Source: Calothrix sp. PCC 7716
Lineage (GTDB): Bacteria; Cyanobacteriota; Cyanobacteriia; Cyanobacteriales; Nostocaceae
Direction: 5' to 3'
NCBI RefSeq assembly: GCF_019977735.1
Contig: NZ_AP025018.1
Span: 9,738,580 to 9,802,579 of the forward strand
DNA: 64,000 nucleotides
Part shown: piece after piece, positions 9,184-17,733 of the stretch
How the letters are laid out: every line of letters starts with the position of its first letter
Position numbering within the stretch: position 1 is the first letter of the stretch
Translations under genes and position numbers: made by a program
Notes under the pieces: model-generated
What the model saw: only the letters and a program-made list of their open reading frames with translations
Told to the model about the DNA's origin: nothing
Databases searched by the model: none

Positions 9184-10170
9184 ATGCCTCAAATTTCAGT
9201 AATTATTCCTGCCTACAACGCACAAAAAACAATCATAGAAACCATAAATTCGGTTCAAAAACAAACCATACAAGACATTGAAATAATAGTGGTCAATGAT
9301 GGTTCAACCGATAACACGCAAACTCTACTTCAAACTATTAACGATTCACGACTAAAAATAATTTCATCGCAAAACGAAAGAGTATCTGCCGCGCGTAACA
9401 AAGGAATAAAAGCAGCGCAAAGCGAATTTATTGCATTACTAGACGCTGATGACTTATGGACAAACGATAAACTAGAGCTTCAACTGGCTAAAATGATTGC
9501 AAACCCAGATGTAGCAGTAGTTTACAGTTGGACGGATGAAATAGATGAAAGCGGGAGAAAAAGCTACCCAGGCGCCCGTTTATATTTAGAAGGGGATGTG
9601 TATCAAGAATTACTAATAGTAAATTTCTTAGCAAATGGCTCAACTCCCTTAATACGCAAACAAGCCATAGAAACAGTTTCAGGATTCAACGTCAACTTAG
9701 AATATGGTGAAGACTGGGAATTTTATATTCGACTAGCAGCAAAATATAAATTTGCCGTCGTTCCCAAACAACAAGTCTTTTACCGTAAATCATCTACTAG
9801 TGCAACATCAAAAGTTGCCGTCATGGAAAAAAACCTATTAATAACATTAGATGTAATCTACCAATTAGTCCCTTCACATTTGCAGCACTTAAAAAAACAA
9901 AGTTTGGCAGCTTTATATCATTACCTAACAGCAGCATACTTCGCACACGTCAAGAACACCAATGATATAGACATAGTTGGTAAAAAACTTTGGAAATCAA
10001 TTACTCTCAACCCAAAATACCTTCTTGAACCAGTTACAAGGTTCTACTTCTTCAAATGGCTATTAATGAAACTCCTCACACCTCAACTTATCAAACACCT
10101 CCTCTCTCTGCGCTCTCTGTGCCTCTGTGGTAAAAAACTCTTTATTATCAAAGATGAATTACAATCCTAA
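9184..10170 (+). CDS. Family 2 glycosyltransferase
   Basis: This 328-residue GT2 paralog of the preceding gene has SVIIPAYNAQKTIIETINSV, VVNDGSTDNTQTLL, LLDADDLWTNDKLELQ and EYGEDWEFYIRLAAKYKF. The fold and motifs are complete by about residue 300. The final ~25 residues (LLSLRSLCLCGKKL and onward) are encoded by a CTCTGTG-rich intergenic repeat, so the C-terminal tail is probably a recent acquisition that reads into the next gene. It overlaps the preferred start of the next transferase by 17 bp. A role in assembling the EPS repeat unit is inferred. Confidence 0.86.
   Translation: MPQISVIIPAYNAQKTIIETINSVQKQTIQDIEIIVVNDGSTDNTQTLLQTINDSRLKIISSQNERVSAARNKGIKAAQSEFIALLDADDLWTNDKLELQLAKMIANPDVAVVYSWTDEIDESGRKSYPGARLYLEGDVYQELLIVNFLANGSTPLIRKQAIETVSGFNVNLEYGEDWEFYIRLAAKYKFAVVPKQQVFYRKSSTSATSKVAVMEKNLLITLDVIYQLVPSHLQHLKKQSLAALYHYLTAAYFAHVKNTNDIDIVGKKLWKSITLNPKYLLEPVTRFYFFKWLLMKLLTPQLIKHLLSLRSLCLCGKKLFIIKDELQS
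10101..10138. repeat. CTCTGTG-type intergenic repeat, copy 1
   Basis: A CTCTCTGCGCTCTCTGTGCC-type stretch ends in CTGTGGTAAAAAA. Related copies are seen near 26431, 35449 and 53811. Here it is read as codons of the 9184 gene. Confidence 0.75.
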
Positions 10171-11194
10171 AGTCTCAGTTATTATTCCTGTATACGGCGC
10201 CGAAAAATTCATTGCCAAAACGCTTGAATCAGTAATAAATCAAACATACCGCAACATAGAAATACTGATTATTGACGATGAAACCCGTGATAACAGCATT
10301 GAAATATGTAAACAATTTAACGACGCACGTATTAAAATTATCAGCCAAAAAAATCGTGGTTTAGCAGGTGCCAGAAATACTGGTATACGCAACGCCCAAG
10401 GTGAGTACCTAGCATTTATTGATGCAGATGACTTATGGCGCCCTCATAAATTAGAAAGACACATCACCCATTTAACTTTTAACCCTCATATAGGAGTAAG
10501 CTTCAGTCGTTCACAATTTATTGACGAGAACGATAATCCTTTGGGTATTTATCAAATGTCAAAGTTAAGCGATATCACACCGTTAGACTTTTGGTGTCGC
10601 TCTCCTATCGGTAACGGTTCAGCAGGAGTATTTAGGCGCCGAGTGTTTGATGATATAAAATTTCAAAGTAACCTCTACGGCACAACAGAAGACTTTTATT
10701 TTGATGACAACTTTCGTGAGTCAGAAGACGTAGAGTGCTGGTTACGGATATCTATTCAGACACAATGGCAAATAGAAGGTATTGCAGAAGACCTGACACT
10801 CTATAGAATTCACCCCAAAGGATTATCAGCAGATATCACTAAAATGATGGAGTCTTGGTATAAACTAATCGAGAAAGTCCGCTCTTATGCACCAACAGAA
10901 ATGGAAGAGTGGGAAAAACCAGCAATTGCATATAGACTTAGGTATTTAGCACGTCGAGCAGTCACTCTCCAAGCAGGTTGGACAAGTATGAATCTACTAC
11001 ATCGTGCCCTAACTACCTACTGGCAAATTTTACTCGAAGAACCACGACGAACTTGCATTACAGGCGCCGCAGCTTATTTCTTGTGTATTCTACCAAAACC
11101 AATATACTCACAAATTCAAAAGCTAGCTTTATCCATCACAGGAGCAAATCAAAAAACTAGAATTAACCAGGAACAAAATGCGGTTACTTCGTAA
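10154..11194 (+). CDS. Family 2 glycosyltransferase
   Basis: This GT2 enzyme of about 346 residues is called from the ATG at 10154 (MNYNPKVSVIIPVYGAEKF). A start 27 bp upstream is in frame but lies inside the CTCTGTG repeat. Motifs are LIIDDETRDNSIEIC, FIDADDLWRPHKLE and ESEDVECWLRISIQTQW (acidic catalytic region). The C-terminal LRYLARRAVTLQ and WQILLEEPRRTC blocks pair it with the transferase at 6367. It carries an extra ~18 residues (TTEDFYFDDNFRE) before the acidic motif. It overlaps the next gene by 17 bp and is part of the same transcription unit. Confidence 0.87.
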   Translation: MNYNPKVSVIIPVYGAEKFIAKTLESVINQTYRNIEILIIDDETRDNSIEICKQFNDARIKIISQKNRGLAGARNTGIRNAQGEYLAFIDADDLWRPHKLERHITHLTFNPHIGVSFSRSQFIDENDNPLGIYQMSKLSDITPLDFWCRSPIGNGSAGVFRRRVFDDIKFQSNLYGTTEDFYFDDNFRESEDVECWLRISIQTQWQIEGIAEDLTLYRIHPKGLSADITKMMESWYKLIEKVRSYAPTEMEEWEKPAIAYRLRYLARRAVTLQAGWTSMNLLHRALTTYWQILLEEPRRTCITGAAAYFLCILPKPIYSQIQKLALSITGANQKTRINQEQNAVTS

Positions 11195-13268
11195 ATTTTT
11201 ACCTATTACAGCAGTAATTATTTTGATTGTATTATTCAACACTCAAAGTAATTCAATAAATTTAGTATTAGGAACAGGTAATGTTGCTATAGGAGGAGGT
11301 GGTTATGTGACGGGTATTTACTTACATTCAAAACAACGCGATTTAGTTTATATAAAAACAGATGTCGGTGGATTTTATCGTTGGAATTCTACGAATCAAA
11401 GTTGGATTCCTTTAACAGATCATTTTCCTTTAGAACGGGTAAATTATTACGGAGGAGAAGCTATTGCACTTGACCCGCAAAACCCTAATACTGTTTATAT
11501 TGCTGTTGGTAAATATGCGAGTGACTGGTGGCAGCATAAAGGAACTATTTTTAAATCAACTAATCAAGGCAAGACTTGGCAGAAATTAAATTTAGATTTA
11601 AAGATGGGTGGTAACGAACCTCAACGCTGGACTGGCGAACGACTTGCAATTAATCCTTTTAATTCTCAACTACTTTTATTCGGTTCACGTAAAAATGGCT
11701 TGTGGATATCACATAATAGTGGTAAAACTTGGAGTCAAGTCAAATCATTTCCTGGTAAGCTCAAAGATAATCTTGGTATTACAGTAATTACATTTAATCC
11801 AAGTGTTCGTAATCAAGTTTATGCGGTAGTATATGATGATGGAATTTACCAATCTAATGATTTGGGCATTACTTGGCAAAAGCTTCTTAATAGTCCAGCC
11901 CAAGCTAATCGTTTAGCAATTAGAGGTAATACACTTTATGTCACACATAGTTCTGGCGTTAGTAAATACTCTAATGGTAAATGGAGTAATATTACACCCG
12001 CAAATAATCAAACTGCATTTAATGCCTTAACAATAAACCCATCCAACTCTAACGAAATAATTGTAACTACGCTTACAGAAAAAGCCTTACAAATTTATCA
12101 TTCACGTAATAAAGGCGCCACTTGGAAACTTCAAAACCGTAAAACAATAAGTAGTGTTCCTTGGTGGTCAGATTACATGTTGTCTAACCCTTCGGTTGCA
12201 GCGATTGAATTTGACACACACGTTAAAAACCGAGTCTGGATGACCGACTGGTATGGTATTTGGCGTACAGATAATATCAACACCAATCAAGTTGTTTGGA
12301 ATAATTATCAAAAAGGACACGAAGAAGTAGTAACTTTTGGTTTAGTTTCACCTCCAGTCGGGGCGCCATTAATAAGTGCATTAAGCGATGTGGAAGGATT
12401 TTATCATGAACAACTAGATGTTTACCCATCAAGAATGCTTGGTAGTCAAGATAAACGTCATAATCTGTTTCAAGACACCTATAGCATAGCTTACTGCGAA
12501 ACTAACCCAAAACGAATGGTGCGCGTTGGAGGTAATCGTTTTAATAATACCTATGGAGGCGCCACTTCTGATGATGGGGGTAAGACATGGAGACAGTTTG
12601 CTTCATTTCCAGAAAAAATTATGCCTACACGTGTCGCCATGTCAGCAACCGACCCGAACTTATTTATTATTACAGTCAGTAACGGTCAACCACTGCGAAC
12701 TACAAATAATGGTGCCACTTGGCAGAAAGTATCAGGACTACCTAATGGATTTAATGCCCCTTGGAATTGGAGTCAACCATTAGCAGCAGACAAAGTAAGC
12801 GGTAACACCTTTTATTACTATAGTAACAGTAAACTTTACCGCAGCGATAATGGTGGCGCCTCATTTAATATCGCATCCACATCCATACCCCACGCTGACT
12901 GGCACTCATTAAAAACAGTCCCACTCGTTAAAGGTGAATTATGGTTAAGTTTAGATAACCAAGGACTTTATCATTCCACCGACTCAGGCAAAACCTTTTT
13001 ACCCATAAAATCAGTAAAAGGCGCCCATCTATTTAGTGTTGGTAAAGCAAAAAACAACAGTAAAATTCCAACATTGTACTTATACGGTAAAATTTCTAAA
13101 TTAAAAAATGGCATCTTTCGTTCTGTAGACCAAGGAAAAACATGGAAAAGAATTGGTGATAGTAAAAAACCTATCGGAAACGACCCAAATGTTATGGAAG
13201 CAAGTAGACAAAAATTTGGTTTAGTTTTTATTGGCACCAATGGTAGAGGTATTTATTACGTTAATTAA
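11178..13268 (+). CDS. Secreted GH74-like beta-propeller glycosidase
   Basis: This 696-residue protein has an N-terminal hydrophobic segment (about residues 6-22) consistent with a signal peptide or anchor. It then has VAIGGGGYVTGIYLHSK and YIKTDVGGFYRWN, the signature start of family GH74 (xyloglucanase-type) two-propeller enzymes. D62 in TDVGG and the acidic pair at about 465-466 in GGATSDDGGKTW fall where the two catalytic aspartates of the family are expected. Several BNR/Asp-box repeats (S-x-D-x-G-x-T-W) follow the propeller blades. It overlaps the upstream transferase by 17 bp, so it belongs to the EPS operon. It probably trims or releases the polymer outside the cytoplasm; true xyloglucanase activity is unlikely to be its role here. 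Confidence 0.75.
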   Translation: MRLLRKFLPITAVIILIVLFNTQSNSINLVLGTGNVAIGGGGYVTGIYLHSKQRDLVYIKTDVGGFYRWNSTNQSWIPLTDHFPLERVNYYGGEAIALDPQNPNTVYIAVGKYASDWWQHKGTIFKSTNQGKTWQKLNLDLKMGGNEPQRWTGERLAINPFNSQLLLFGSRKNGLWISHNSGKTWSQVKSFPGKLKDNLGITVITFNPSVRNQVYAVVYDDGIYQSNDLGITWQKLLNSPAQANRLAIRGNTLYVTHSSGVSKYSNGKWSNITPANNQTAFNALTINPSNSNEIIVTTLTEKALQIYHSRNKGATWKLQNRKTISSVPWWSDYMLSNPSVAAIEFDTHVKNRVWMTDWYGIWRTDNINTNQVVWNNYQKGHEEVVTFGLVSPPVGAPLISALSDVEGFYHEQLDVYPSRMLGSQDKRHNLFQDTYSIAYCETNPKRMVRVGGNRFNNTYGGATSDDGGKTWRQFASFPEKIMPTRVAMSATDPNLFIITVSNGQPLRTTNNGATWQKVSGLPNGFNAPWNWSQPLAADKVSGNTFYYYSNSKLYRSDNGGASFNIASTSIPHADWHSLKTVPLVKGELWLSLDNQGLYHSTDSGKTFLPIKSVKGAHLFSVGKAKNNSKIPTLYLYGKISKLKNGIFRSVDQGKTWKRIGDSKKPIGNDPNVMEASRQKFGLVFIGTNGRGIYYVN

Positions 13269-13276
13269 AGAAAAAA

Positions 13277-13340
13277 TCCCCCTAAATTCTCCTTAATAAG
13301 GGGGACTTAAAAAAAATCTTAGCCCCCCTTATTAAGGGGG
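13277..13340. repeat. C/G-run palindromic repeat downstream of the GH74-like gene
   Basis: Two hairpins follow the stop codon: TCCCCCT...AAGGGGGA (13277-13305) and CCCCCTTATTAAGGGGG (13324-13340). A G-rich tail continues to about 13356. This is a common style of cyanobacterial intergenic repeat. It may attenuate transcription into wecG. Confidence 0.6.
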
Positions 13341-13386
13341 TTGGGGGTTGGGGGGATTAAACTCTAAATTACGAAAGAAACTTAAC

Positions 13387-14041
13387 ATGCACAAATTTGA
13401 AGAACTTTCATTACTTGGAATAAAATTCCATAAACTCAAAGTCAATGAACTCATCAACTATATAGTTACCTCAGCGCAACAAAACAAAAAAACAATAGTA
13501 GGTAACGTCAACGTTAGAGCAATAAACTTTGCCTATGAACTACCCTGGTATAAAAACTTTATTAACAAATCTGATGTTGTCTTTTGTGATGGTTTTGGTG
13601 TATTACTCGGCGCCAAAATGTGTGGTCATTGTCTAAACTCATCTAACCGCATGACTTGTCCTGACTACATCGAAAACCTTGCTTCTTCATGCGAAAAAGC
13701 AAATGTTTCTTTGTTCTTACTTGCAGGTAAACCAGGTGTAGCAGAACAAGCCGTTGAAAAGCTTCGACTTATTGCACCTAATCTAAAAATTGACTCGCAT
13801 CATGGCTACTTCGACAAGTCAGGTGTAGAAAATGAATTAGTTATCAAGCGAATTAATCAATTTCAGCCCGATGTATTATATGTAGGCTTCGGTATGCCCG
13901 TACAAGAACGCTGGATTCTTAATAATTCAGCCCGTATTAACGCAAAAGTCTTTTTACCACTAGGTGCCTGTCTTGATTTTTACACAGGTGCCGTTTATCG
14001 CGGTCCACGTTGGATGACTAACAGAGGACTTGAATGGTTAA
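13387..14041 (+). pseudogene. WecG/TagA/CpsF-family glycosyltransferase (GT26), 5' part, interrupted by IS630-like element
   Basis: This region encodes residues 1-218 of a GT26 transferase: KTIVGNVNVRAINFAYELPWYK, FCDGFGVLLGAKM, SNRMTCPDYIENL, ERWILNNSA and PRWMTNRGLEWL. The frame reaches a stop at 14050-14052 just inside an insertion element. The last ~36 codons, including the family motif TEPQRLWERYVVGNPLFFYR, lie beyond the element at 15171-15280. Joining 13387-14041 to 15171-15280 gives 765 bp, a 254-residue uninterrupted protein of normal family length. The start chosen is the ATG at 13387; an earlier TTG is in the repeat. Wild-type enzyme adds the second sugar to the undecaprenyl-linked primer made by the WcaJ-type protein next door. 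Confidence 0.88.
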
Positions 14042-14048
14042 TACCAAT

Positions 14049-14615
14049 TTAATATGAAGCTGCATAGAAAAGCGCTTCTAAAATAAAGTTGTAAGAGGAG
14101 ACAGACATAACCTGTTCAAGTGTAAGTTGGTCAAACAACTCTTGGATGCAATTACGTAAATCTTGCAACGAAGAAAACAGTTTATTTTTAAGTGGTTTTT
14201 TAAGTAATTCCCAAAGTCTTTCAATTGGATTAAGTTCAGGGGAATGTGGCGGTTGGAGCAGAGGGATAATATTTTCAGGCCAACGAATTGCAGAACTTGT
14301 ATGGGCAGGCGCCTGGTCAATCTGTAAAATTGCATAATCGGAGCCTAATTCGTGAGATAGCCAATCCAAGAACTCTTGAAAGTATTCACCATTGAGTTTA
14401 GGAGACTCGTATAAATAATGTTCTCCCGTTAAGGGTTCGATGGCGCCATATATCCAAAAATTGTCTCGTCCCCATGCAACAGGTACAGTCGGTTTTATTC
14501 CAGGAGCGGTAATAACTTTACCTGTCTGTGTTTTCAAACCAAGTCTGGTTTCATCTTGACAAAAATAACGAATGCATCTGCCTTGTGCTAGAAGGGTTTC
14601 CAGGCTCAACAGCAC
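14049..14615 (-). CDS. IS630-family transposase, ORF B (DDE catalytic domain)
   Basis: This 188-residue frame holds the IS630 catalytic triad: D in FCQDETRLGLKT, D in AILQIDQAPAHTS and E in LNPIERLWELLKK. It lacks a DNA-binding domain, which is supplied by the upstream overlapping frame. Its GTG at 14615 is probably not a true start: the two frames overlap at an A-run (A AAA AAC on the - strand) suited to a programmed -1 frameshift that would give a fused ~350-residue transposase. The fused junction reads GFKKKLGTVLLSLETLL. Confidence 0.85.
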   Translation of the reverse strand: MLLSLETLLAQGRCIRYFCQDETRLGLKTQTGKVITAPGIKPTVPVAWGRDNFWIYGAIEPLTGEHYLYESPKLNGEYFQEFLDWLSHELGSDYAILQIDQAPAHTSSAIRWPENIIPLLQPPHSPELNPIERLWELLKKPLKNKLFSSLQDLRNCIQELFDQLTLEQVMSVSSYNFILEALFYAASY

Positions 14616-15109
14616 CGTACCAAGTTTTTTTTAAAGCCTTGTACTACTTCTTCGTCTTGCTTGTGACTTTTAGGGCGTGGAGCTTTAAGTTTTGCTCCAA
14701 ATCGATATCTTACCCATGCATAAACTGTTCCATACTCCATATTAAGTCCATGTTCTTTTTCTAACCACTCAACGATGGCGCCATAACTAGTAAAACCTTC
14801 CCCTGTTTCTAGTTCCCGCTTTAGCGCTGCGATTATTTCTTCATTCATTTTGGGGGTCGCACCTGGCGCCTTTTTTATTTCCAACAAACTAGCTAATCCG
14901 CCCGAACGATATTTTTGTAGCCATCTTGTTATGGTTGAGGTATCTCTACCAAGACGTTCTCCTATTTCCTGTTGCTCGCTTATTTGACCACTTTCAAGCC
15001 ACCATAGCATTTGAAGTTTCTCTTTTTGGTCTGCGAGTCTAGCTGTTTGTAGCCGTTTCTTTAACTCCTCTTCACTCTCTGTTATCTCTATTTTAAATGG
15101 GCGGCTCAT
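14606..15109 (-). CDS. IS630-family transposase, ORF A (helix-turn-helix domain)
   Basis: This 167-residue frame has paired helix-turn-helix regions, with LWWLESGQISEQQEIGERLGRDTSTITRW as the first and YGAIVEWLEKEHGLNMEYGTVYAWVRY as the second. It matches the DNA-binding half of IS630 transposases. It ends in FKKNLVRCC just after an 8-A run where a -1 shift would continue into the DDE domain. With the second frame it forms one transposase of normal family length. Confidence 0.83.
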   Translation of the reverse strand: MSRPFKIEITESEEELKKRLQTARLADQKEKLQMLWWLESGQISEQQEIGERLGRDTSTITRWLQKYRSGGLASLLEIKKAPGATPKMNEEIIAALKRELETGEGFTSYGAIVEWLEKEHGLNMEYGTVYAWVRYRFGAKLKAPRPKSHKQDEEVVQGFKKNLVRCC

Positions 15110-15170
15110 AAGTACTTAAGGTAGATGCAGGTTACAACACTATTATATGCGACTTCATATTAAATTGGTA

Positions 15171-15280
15171 TAACACGATTTTTTACAGAACCTCAACGTC
15201 TATGGGAACGCTACGTAGTTGGTAATCCACTCTTTTTTTACCGTGTGCTACGTCAACTATCTAAATCATCAAAGGTGTAA
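15171..15280 (+). pseudogene. WecG/TagA-type glycosyltransferase, 3' fragment
   Basis: After the IS630-like element the frame continues as TRFFTEPQRLWERYVVGNP and ends at TAA 15278-15280. This is the conserved C-terminal block of GT26 proteins. A chance upstream start for the next gene (15219) overlaps this fragment in another frame and is not used here. Confidence 0.87.
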
Positions 15281-15284
15281 AATT

Positions 15285-16685
15285 ATGGTATCAGAATCAT
15301 TATCACTTTCTGCTTTTAAACCCGATTTAAGGTCATCAAAAGGAACTCAAATACAACGTGGTATCACAGTTCGCTTACTACGAGTTATTTCATTACTAAC
15401 ATTAGATACTTTATCATTAGCATCTGCTTGGAATTTAGGAACGTTTGATTCAACTCAATCATTACCATTACTAAATCTCAGTCTTTTACTCACCATTTTT
15501 ATTTCGTCAGATTTATACAAAGCAGGTGTAAATCGTCGTAACTATATTCGCATTATTAAAGGTACATCAATATCTTTTTTATTGCTTCTGCTAATTACTT
15601 GCCTTTATGCTCCAAAAATAGATATACCACATTCAAGCTTTTTACTTCCTTGGTTGCTATCTATAATTTTAATTTGCACTGCACGTTACTTATTCGATGC
15701 CAGTACTAACATTCTACGTAAACAAGGCGCCGTGCGTCATGCAATTTATTTAATTACAGATGCGAACGAGCAAAAAAAGCAAATTAATTTACTCAAGCAA
15801 GAAAATTGTTACATCATTCAAGGTGTAAACGATTCAAGTTGCCTTGACTTAGCAAACCGTGAGCAAACGCTGAATAAGTTACGTCAGTTGGGTATCTCCG
15901 AAGTCTTTATCTCTTGGAATTCTATCAAAAACCGTTTACATATATGCTGGCACTTTTACAACGCAGGCATCACAATTCGTATTTTACCATCAACACACGA
16001 ACTATATCATCCAAAATCAAAAGTATGGATGCTGGGTGAATTACCTTGCTTAACAATTTCGGCGCCAATTATTGCAGGTAGTGATTTTTGGATAAAAAGA
16101 ATCTTTGACTTAGTATGTTCAACAATTTTATTAATTGCCTTCTCTCCATTATATGTAAGCATCGCCATTTTAATCAAACTCGACTCACCAGGGCCAATAT
16201 TATTTCAACAAGACCGAGTGGGACTTCACGGTAAAAAGTTTAAAATTTGGAAGTTCCGCACAATGGTGACAGATGCTGAAAAACTGCAAGCTGCGCTAGA
16301 AGCCAAAAACGAAATTAAAGACGGTGTACTCTTCAAACTCAAAGATGACCCCCGCATTACAAACGTTGGTAAATTTCTACGTCGCTACAGTCTTGATGAA
16401 TTACCTCAATTATTTAACATAGTACTTGGCGAAATGAGTCTTGTTGGTCCTCGTCCTCTCCCTTTACGCGATGTCGAACGTTTCAAAACTACACACTTCA
16501 TTCGTCAAGAAGTTCTCCCTGGCATCACTGGTTTATGGCAAGTTTCCGGACGTTCGGACATCGAAAATTTTGAAGATGGGGTCAAGTTAGACATAACTTA
16601 CATTGAAAACTGGTCAATATGGCTCGATTTAAGAATTTTGTTTAAAACTGTTGGTGTTGTGTTCAATAAGACAGGCGCTTACTAA
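15285..16685 (+). CDS. Exopolysaccharide priming glycosylphosphotransferase (WcaJ type)
   Basis: This protein is about 466 residues from the ATG at 15285 (MVSESLSLSAF), 4 bp after wecG ends. The N-terminal half has four to five membrane helices (about residues 30-130) and a nucleotide-binding-like region. The C-terminal third is a complete bacterial sugar transferase domain: KRIFDLVCSTILL, DSPGPILFQQDRVGLHGK, KIWKFRTM, RYSLDELPQLFNIVLG and MSLVGPRPLP. It transfers a sugar-1-phosphate (often glucose) to undecaprenyl phosphate, starting each EPS repeat unit. The predicted next enzyme, the GT26 transferase, is broken upstream, so primed lipid may not be extended. Confidence 0.9.
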   Translation: MVSESLSLSAFKPDLRSSKGTQIQRGITVRLLRVISLLTLDTLSLASAWNLGTFDSTQSLPLLNLSLLLTIFISSDLYKAGVNRRNYIRIIKGTSISFLLLLLITCLYAPKIDIPHSSFLLPWLLSIILICTARYLFDASTNILRKQGAVRHAIYLITDANEQKKQINLLKQENCYIIQGVNDSSCLDLANREQTLNKLRQLGISEVFISWNSIKNRLHICWHFYNAGITIRILPSTHELYHPKSKVWMLGELPCLTISAPIIAGSDFWIKRIFDLVCSTILLIAFSPLYVSIAILIKLDSPGPILFQQDRVGLHGKKFKIWKFRTMVTDAEKLQAALEAKNEIKDGVLFKLKDDPRITNVGKFLRRYSLDELPQLFNIVLGEMSLVGPRPLPLRDVERFKTTHFIRQEVLPGITGLWQVSGRSDIENFEDGVKLDITYIENWSIWLDLRILFKTVGVVFNKTGAY

Positions 16686-16746
16686 GTAACTCTAGTTTCT
16701 TTCAAAATGCTATCCTTGTAACGAACCAAAACGTGGTCAAAGCCCT

Positions 16747-16920
16747 ATGGATGCCTTGATAGAAAAATTAAGCGTTAAATTAGGTCATTGGCAACCTGAT
16801 GTTGCCGAGCAAGTGCGACAATATATAGAAGCAATCATTGAACTTGCCGACAATGATTCGCTAGATATTCTACACAGTCGCGTTGGTGAACAAACAACAT
16901 CTTCGTCAGAGGGTCAATAA
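16747..16920 (+). CDS. Small acidic helical hypothetical protein (57 aa)
   Basis: The ATG at 16747 opens a 57-residue frame (MDALIEKLSVKLGHWQPDVAEQVRQYIEAI and onward) ending at TAA 16918-16920. Composition is helical and acidic, with the pattern EIIELAD...LDILHSR seen in small cyanobacterial hypothetical proteins that often sit beside toxin-like genes. No partner toxin is visible here. The hairpin following at 16928 could end its transcript. Function unknown. Confidence 0.55.
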   Translation: MDALIEKLSVKLGHWQPDVAEQVRQYIEAIIELADNDSLDILHSRVGEQTTSSSEGQ

Positions 16921-16927
16921 AAATTTG

Positions 16928-16986
16928 GGGGTACTTTCCTTGAAATTAGGCGCCTTCATAACGGCTAACCCCAAGGAAAATACCCC
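16928..16986 (-). terminator. Hairpin terminator shared between ho1 and the small + strand gene
   Basis: GGGGTACTTTCCTTG (16928-16942) pairs with CAAGGAAAATACCCC (16972-16986), with one mismatch. On the - strand the hairpin is followed by AAATTTTTATT, giving a U-rich tail suitable for ending the heme oxygenase transcript. A GGCGCC lies in the loop. Confidence 0.65.
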
Positions 16987-17016
16987 TATTTGGTTATTTA
17001 AGTAGATATATTTTAA

Positions 17017-17733
17017 TTATTCAGCAGTAGCAAGTTCTGTGCTTCCGCGAGAACGGCGCCGAGTTAGGGAGTTGAAAACCATTATTCCAATAGCTTTAAT
17101 TAAATTACCTTCTAACTCTTGGAACATTTTCATGTTGACGCCAAAAGCATCGTTTGCTTCTTGAACGATTTTGTCACAAGTCGCTGACTCTAGTGGCATT
17201 TCGTCTAAAGCTGCACGGTACTTAGCTTTGAAAGCTTTTTCATCGGTGATATCGGCAAATTCATAGAACGCTGTTCCGTTGCCATCTGTGAGGTTCATTG
17301 CAGTTTGAGCAATACCCTTTAAAATTTGTCCCCCCGACAAGTCACCAAGGTAACGAGTGTAAGAGTGAGAAATTAATAATTCTGGTTCTGAGTTTGATAT
17401 TTCACGAATGCGTTGTACATATGCACTTCCTGCGGGTGACAACTTCACTTGGTCACGCCAGTTGGCACCGTAGTAGTATGCTAAATCTTGCTCTAGTGTG
17501 TGCTTGCGATAAAGTTGGGGAAAATTGATTTTAGAAACGATGGGGTGATTTTTGTGTTTATCCATCTCCTCTTCCATTGCTGAGTAGATGAAGTAGAAGT
17601 TGCCTACTAGCTTCCGGTAAGAGTTCTTTTCCACCACACCTTTTAAAAAGCACTTGACAAAACCAACGTTTTCCGCCATCGTATGGGCTTTTTTTGTACC
17701 TACACGTAATTTGGATGATAAGTTACTACTCAT
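17017..17733 (-). CDS. ho1: Heme oxygenase (phycobilin synthesis)
   Basis: This 238-residue protein matches cyanobacterial HO-1 throughout: LRVGTKKAHTMAENVGFVKC, with H17 as proximal heme ligand; YFIYSAMEEEMD; and the distal-helix motif YTRYLGDLSGGQILKG. The enzyme opens heme to biliverdin, CO and iron using ferredoxin, feeding phycocyanobilin for phycobilisomes and phytochromes. The C-terminus has a short basic stretch (LTRRRSRGS). It is transcribed alone and ends at a hairpin. The upstream spacer holds twin palindromes that may be an operator. Confidence 0.96.
   Translation of the reverse strand: MSSNLSSKLRVGTKKAHTMAENVGFVKCFLKGVVEKNSYRKLVGNFYFIYSAMEEEMDKHKNHPIVSKINFPQLYRKHTLEQDLAYYYGANWRDQVKLSPAGSAYVQRIREISNSEPELLISHSYTRYLGDLSGGQILKGIAQTAMNLTDGNGTAFYEFADITDEKAFKAKYRAALDEMPLESATCDKIVQEANDAFGVNMKMFQELEGNLIKAIGIMVFNSLTRRRSRGSTELATAE

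Larger units (their letters stand above)
14042..15170 (-). mobile_element. IS630-like insertion sequence inside wecG-like gene
   Basis: A 1129-bp element carries terminal inverted repeats TACCAATTTAATATGAAG (left) and CTTCATATTAAATTGGTA (right), extending with mismatches to GCATA. TA dinucleotides at the junctions fit the TA target preference of IS630/Tc1 elements. Removing 14042-15170 restores the GT26 frame exactly. It holds a two-frame transposase on the - strand. GGCGCC sites occur inside it at host-like density (near 14309, 14441, 14777, 14864), which suggests the family has long resided in this genome. Confidence 0.88.

Noticed and set aside
13348-13386. TTG start extending the GT26 protein by 13 residues
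   Set aside because: The extension is encoded by the G-rich intergenic repeat, and the ATG at 13387 begins the conserved sequence.
15219-15284. Upstream start for the priming glycosylphosphotransferase
   Set aside because: This stretch is the 3' end of wecG in another frame. The ATG at 15285 follows the wecG stop and begins a typical N-terminus.
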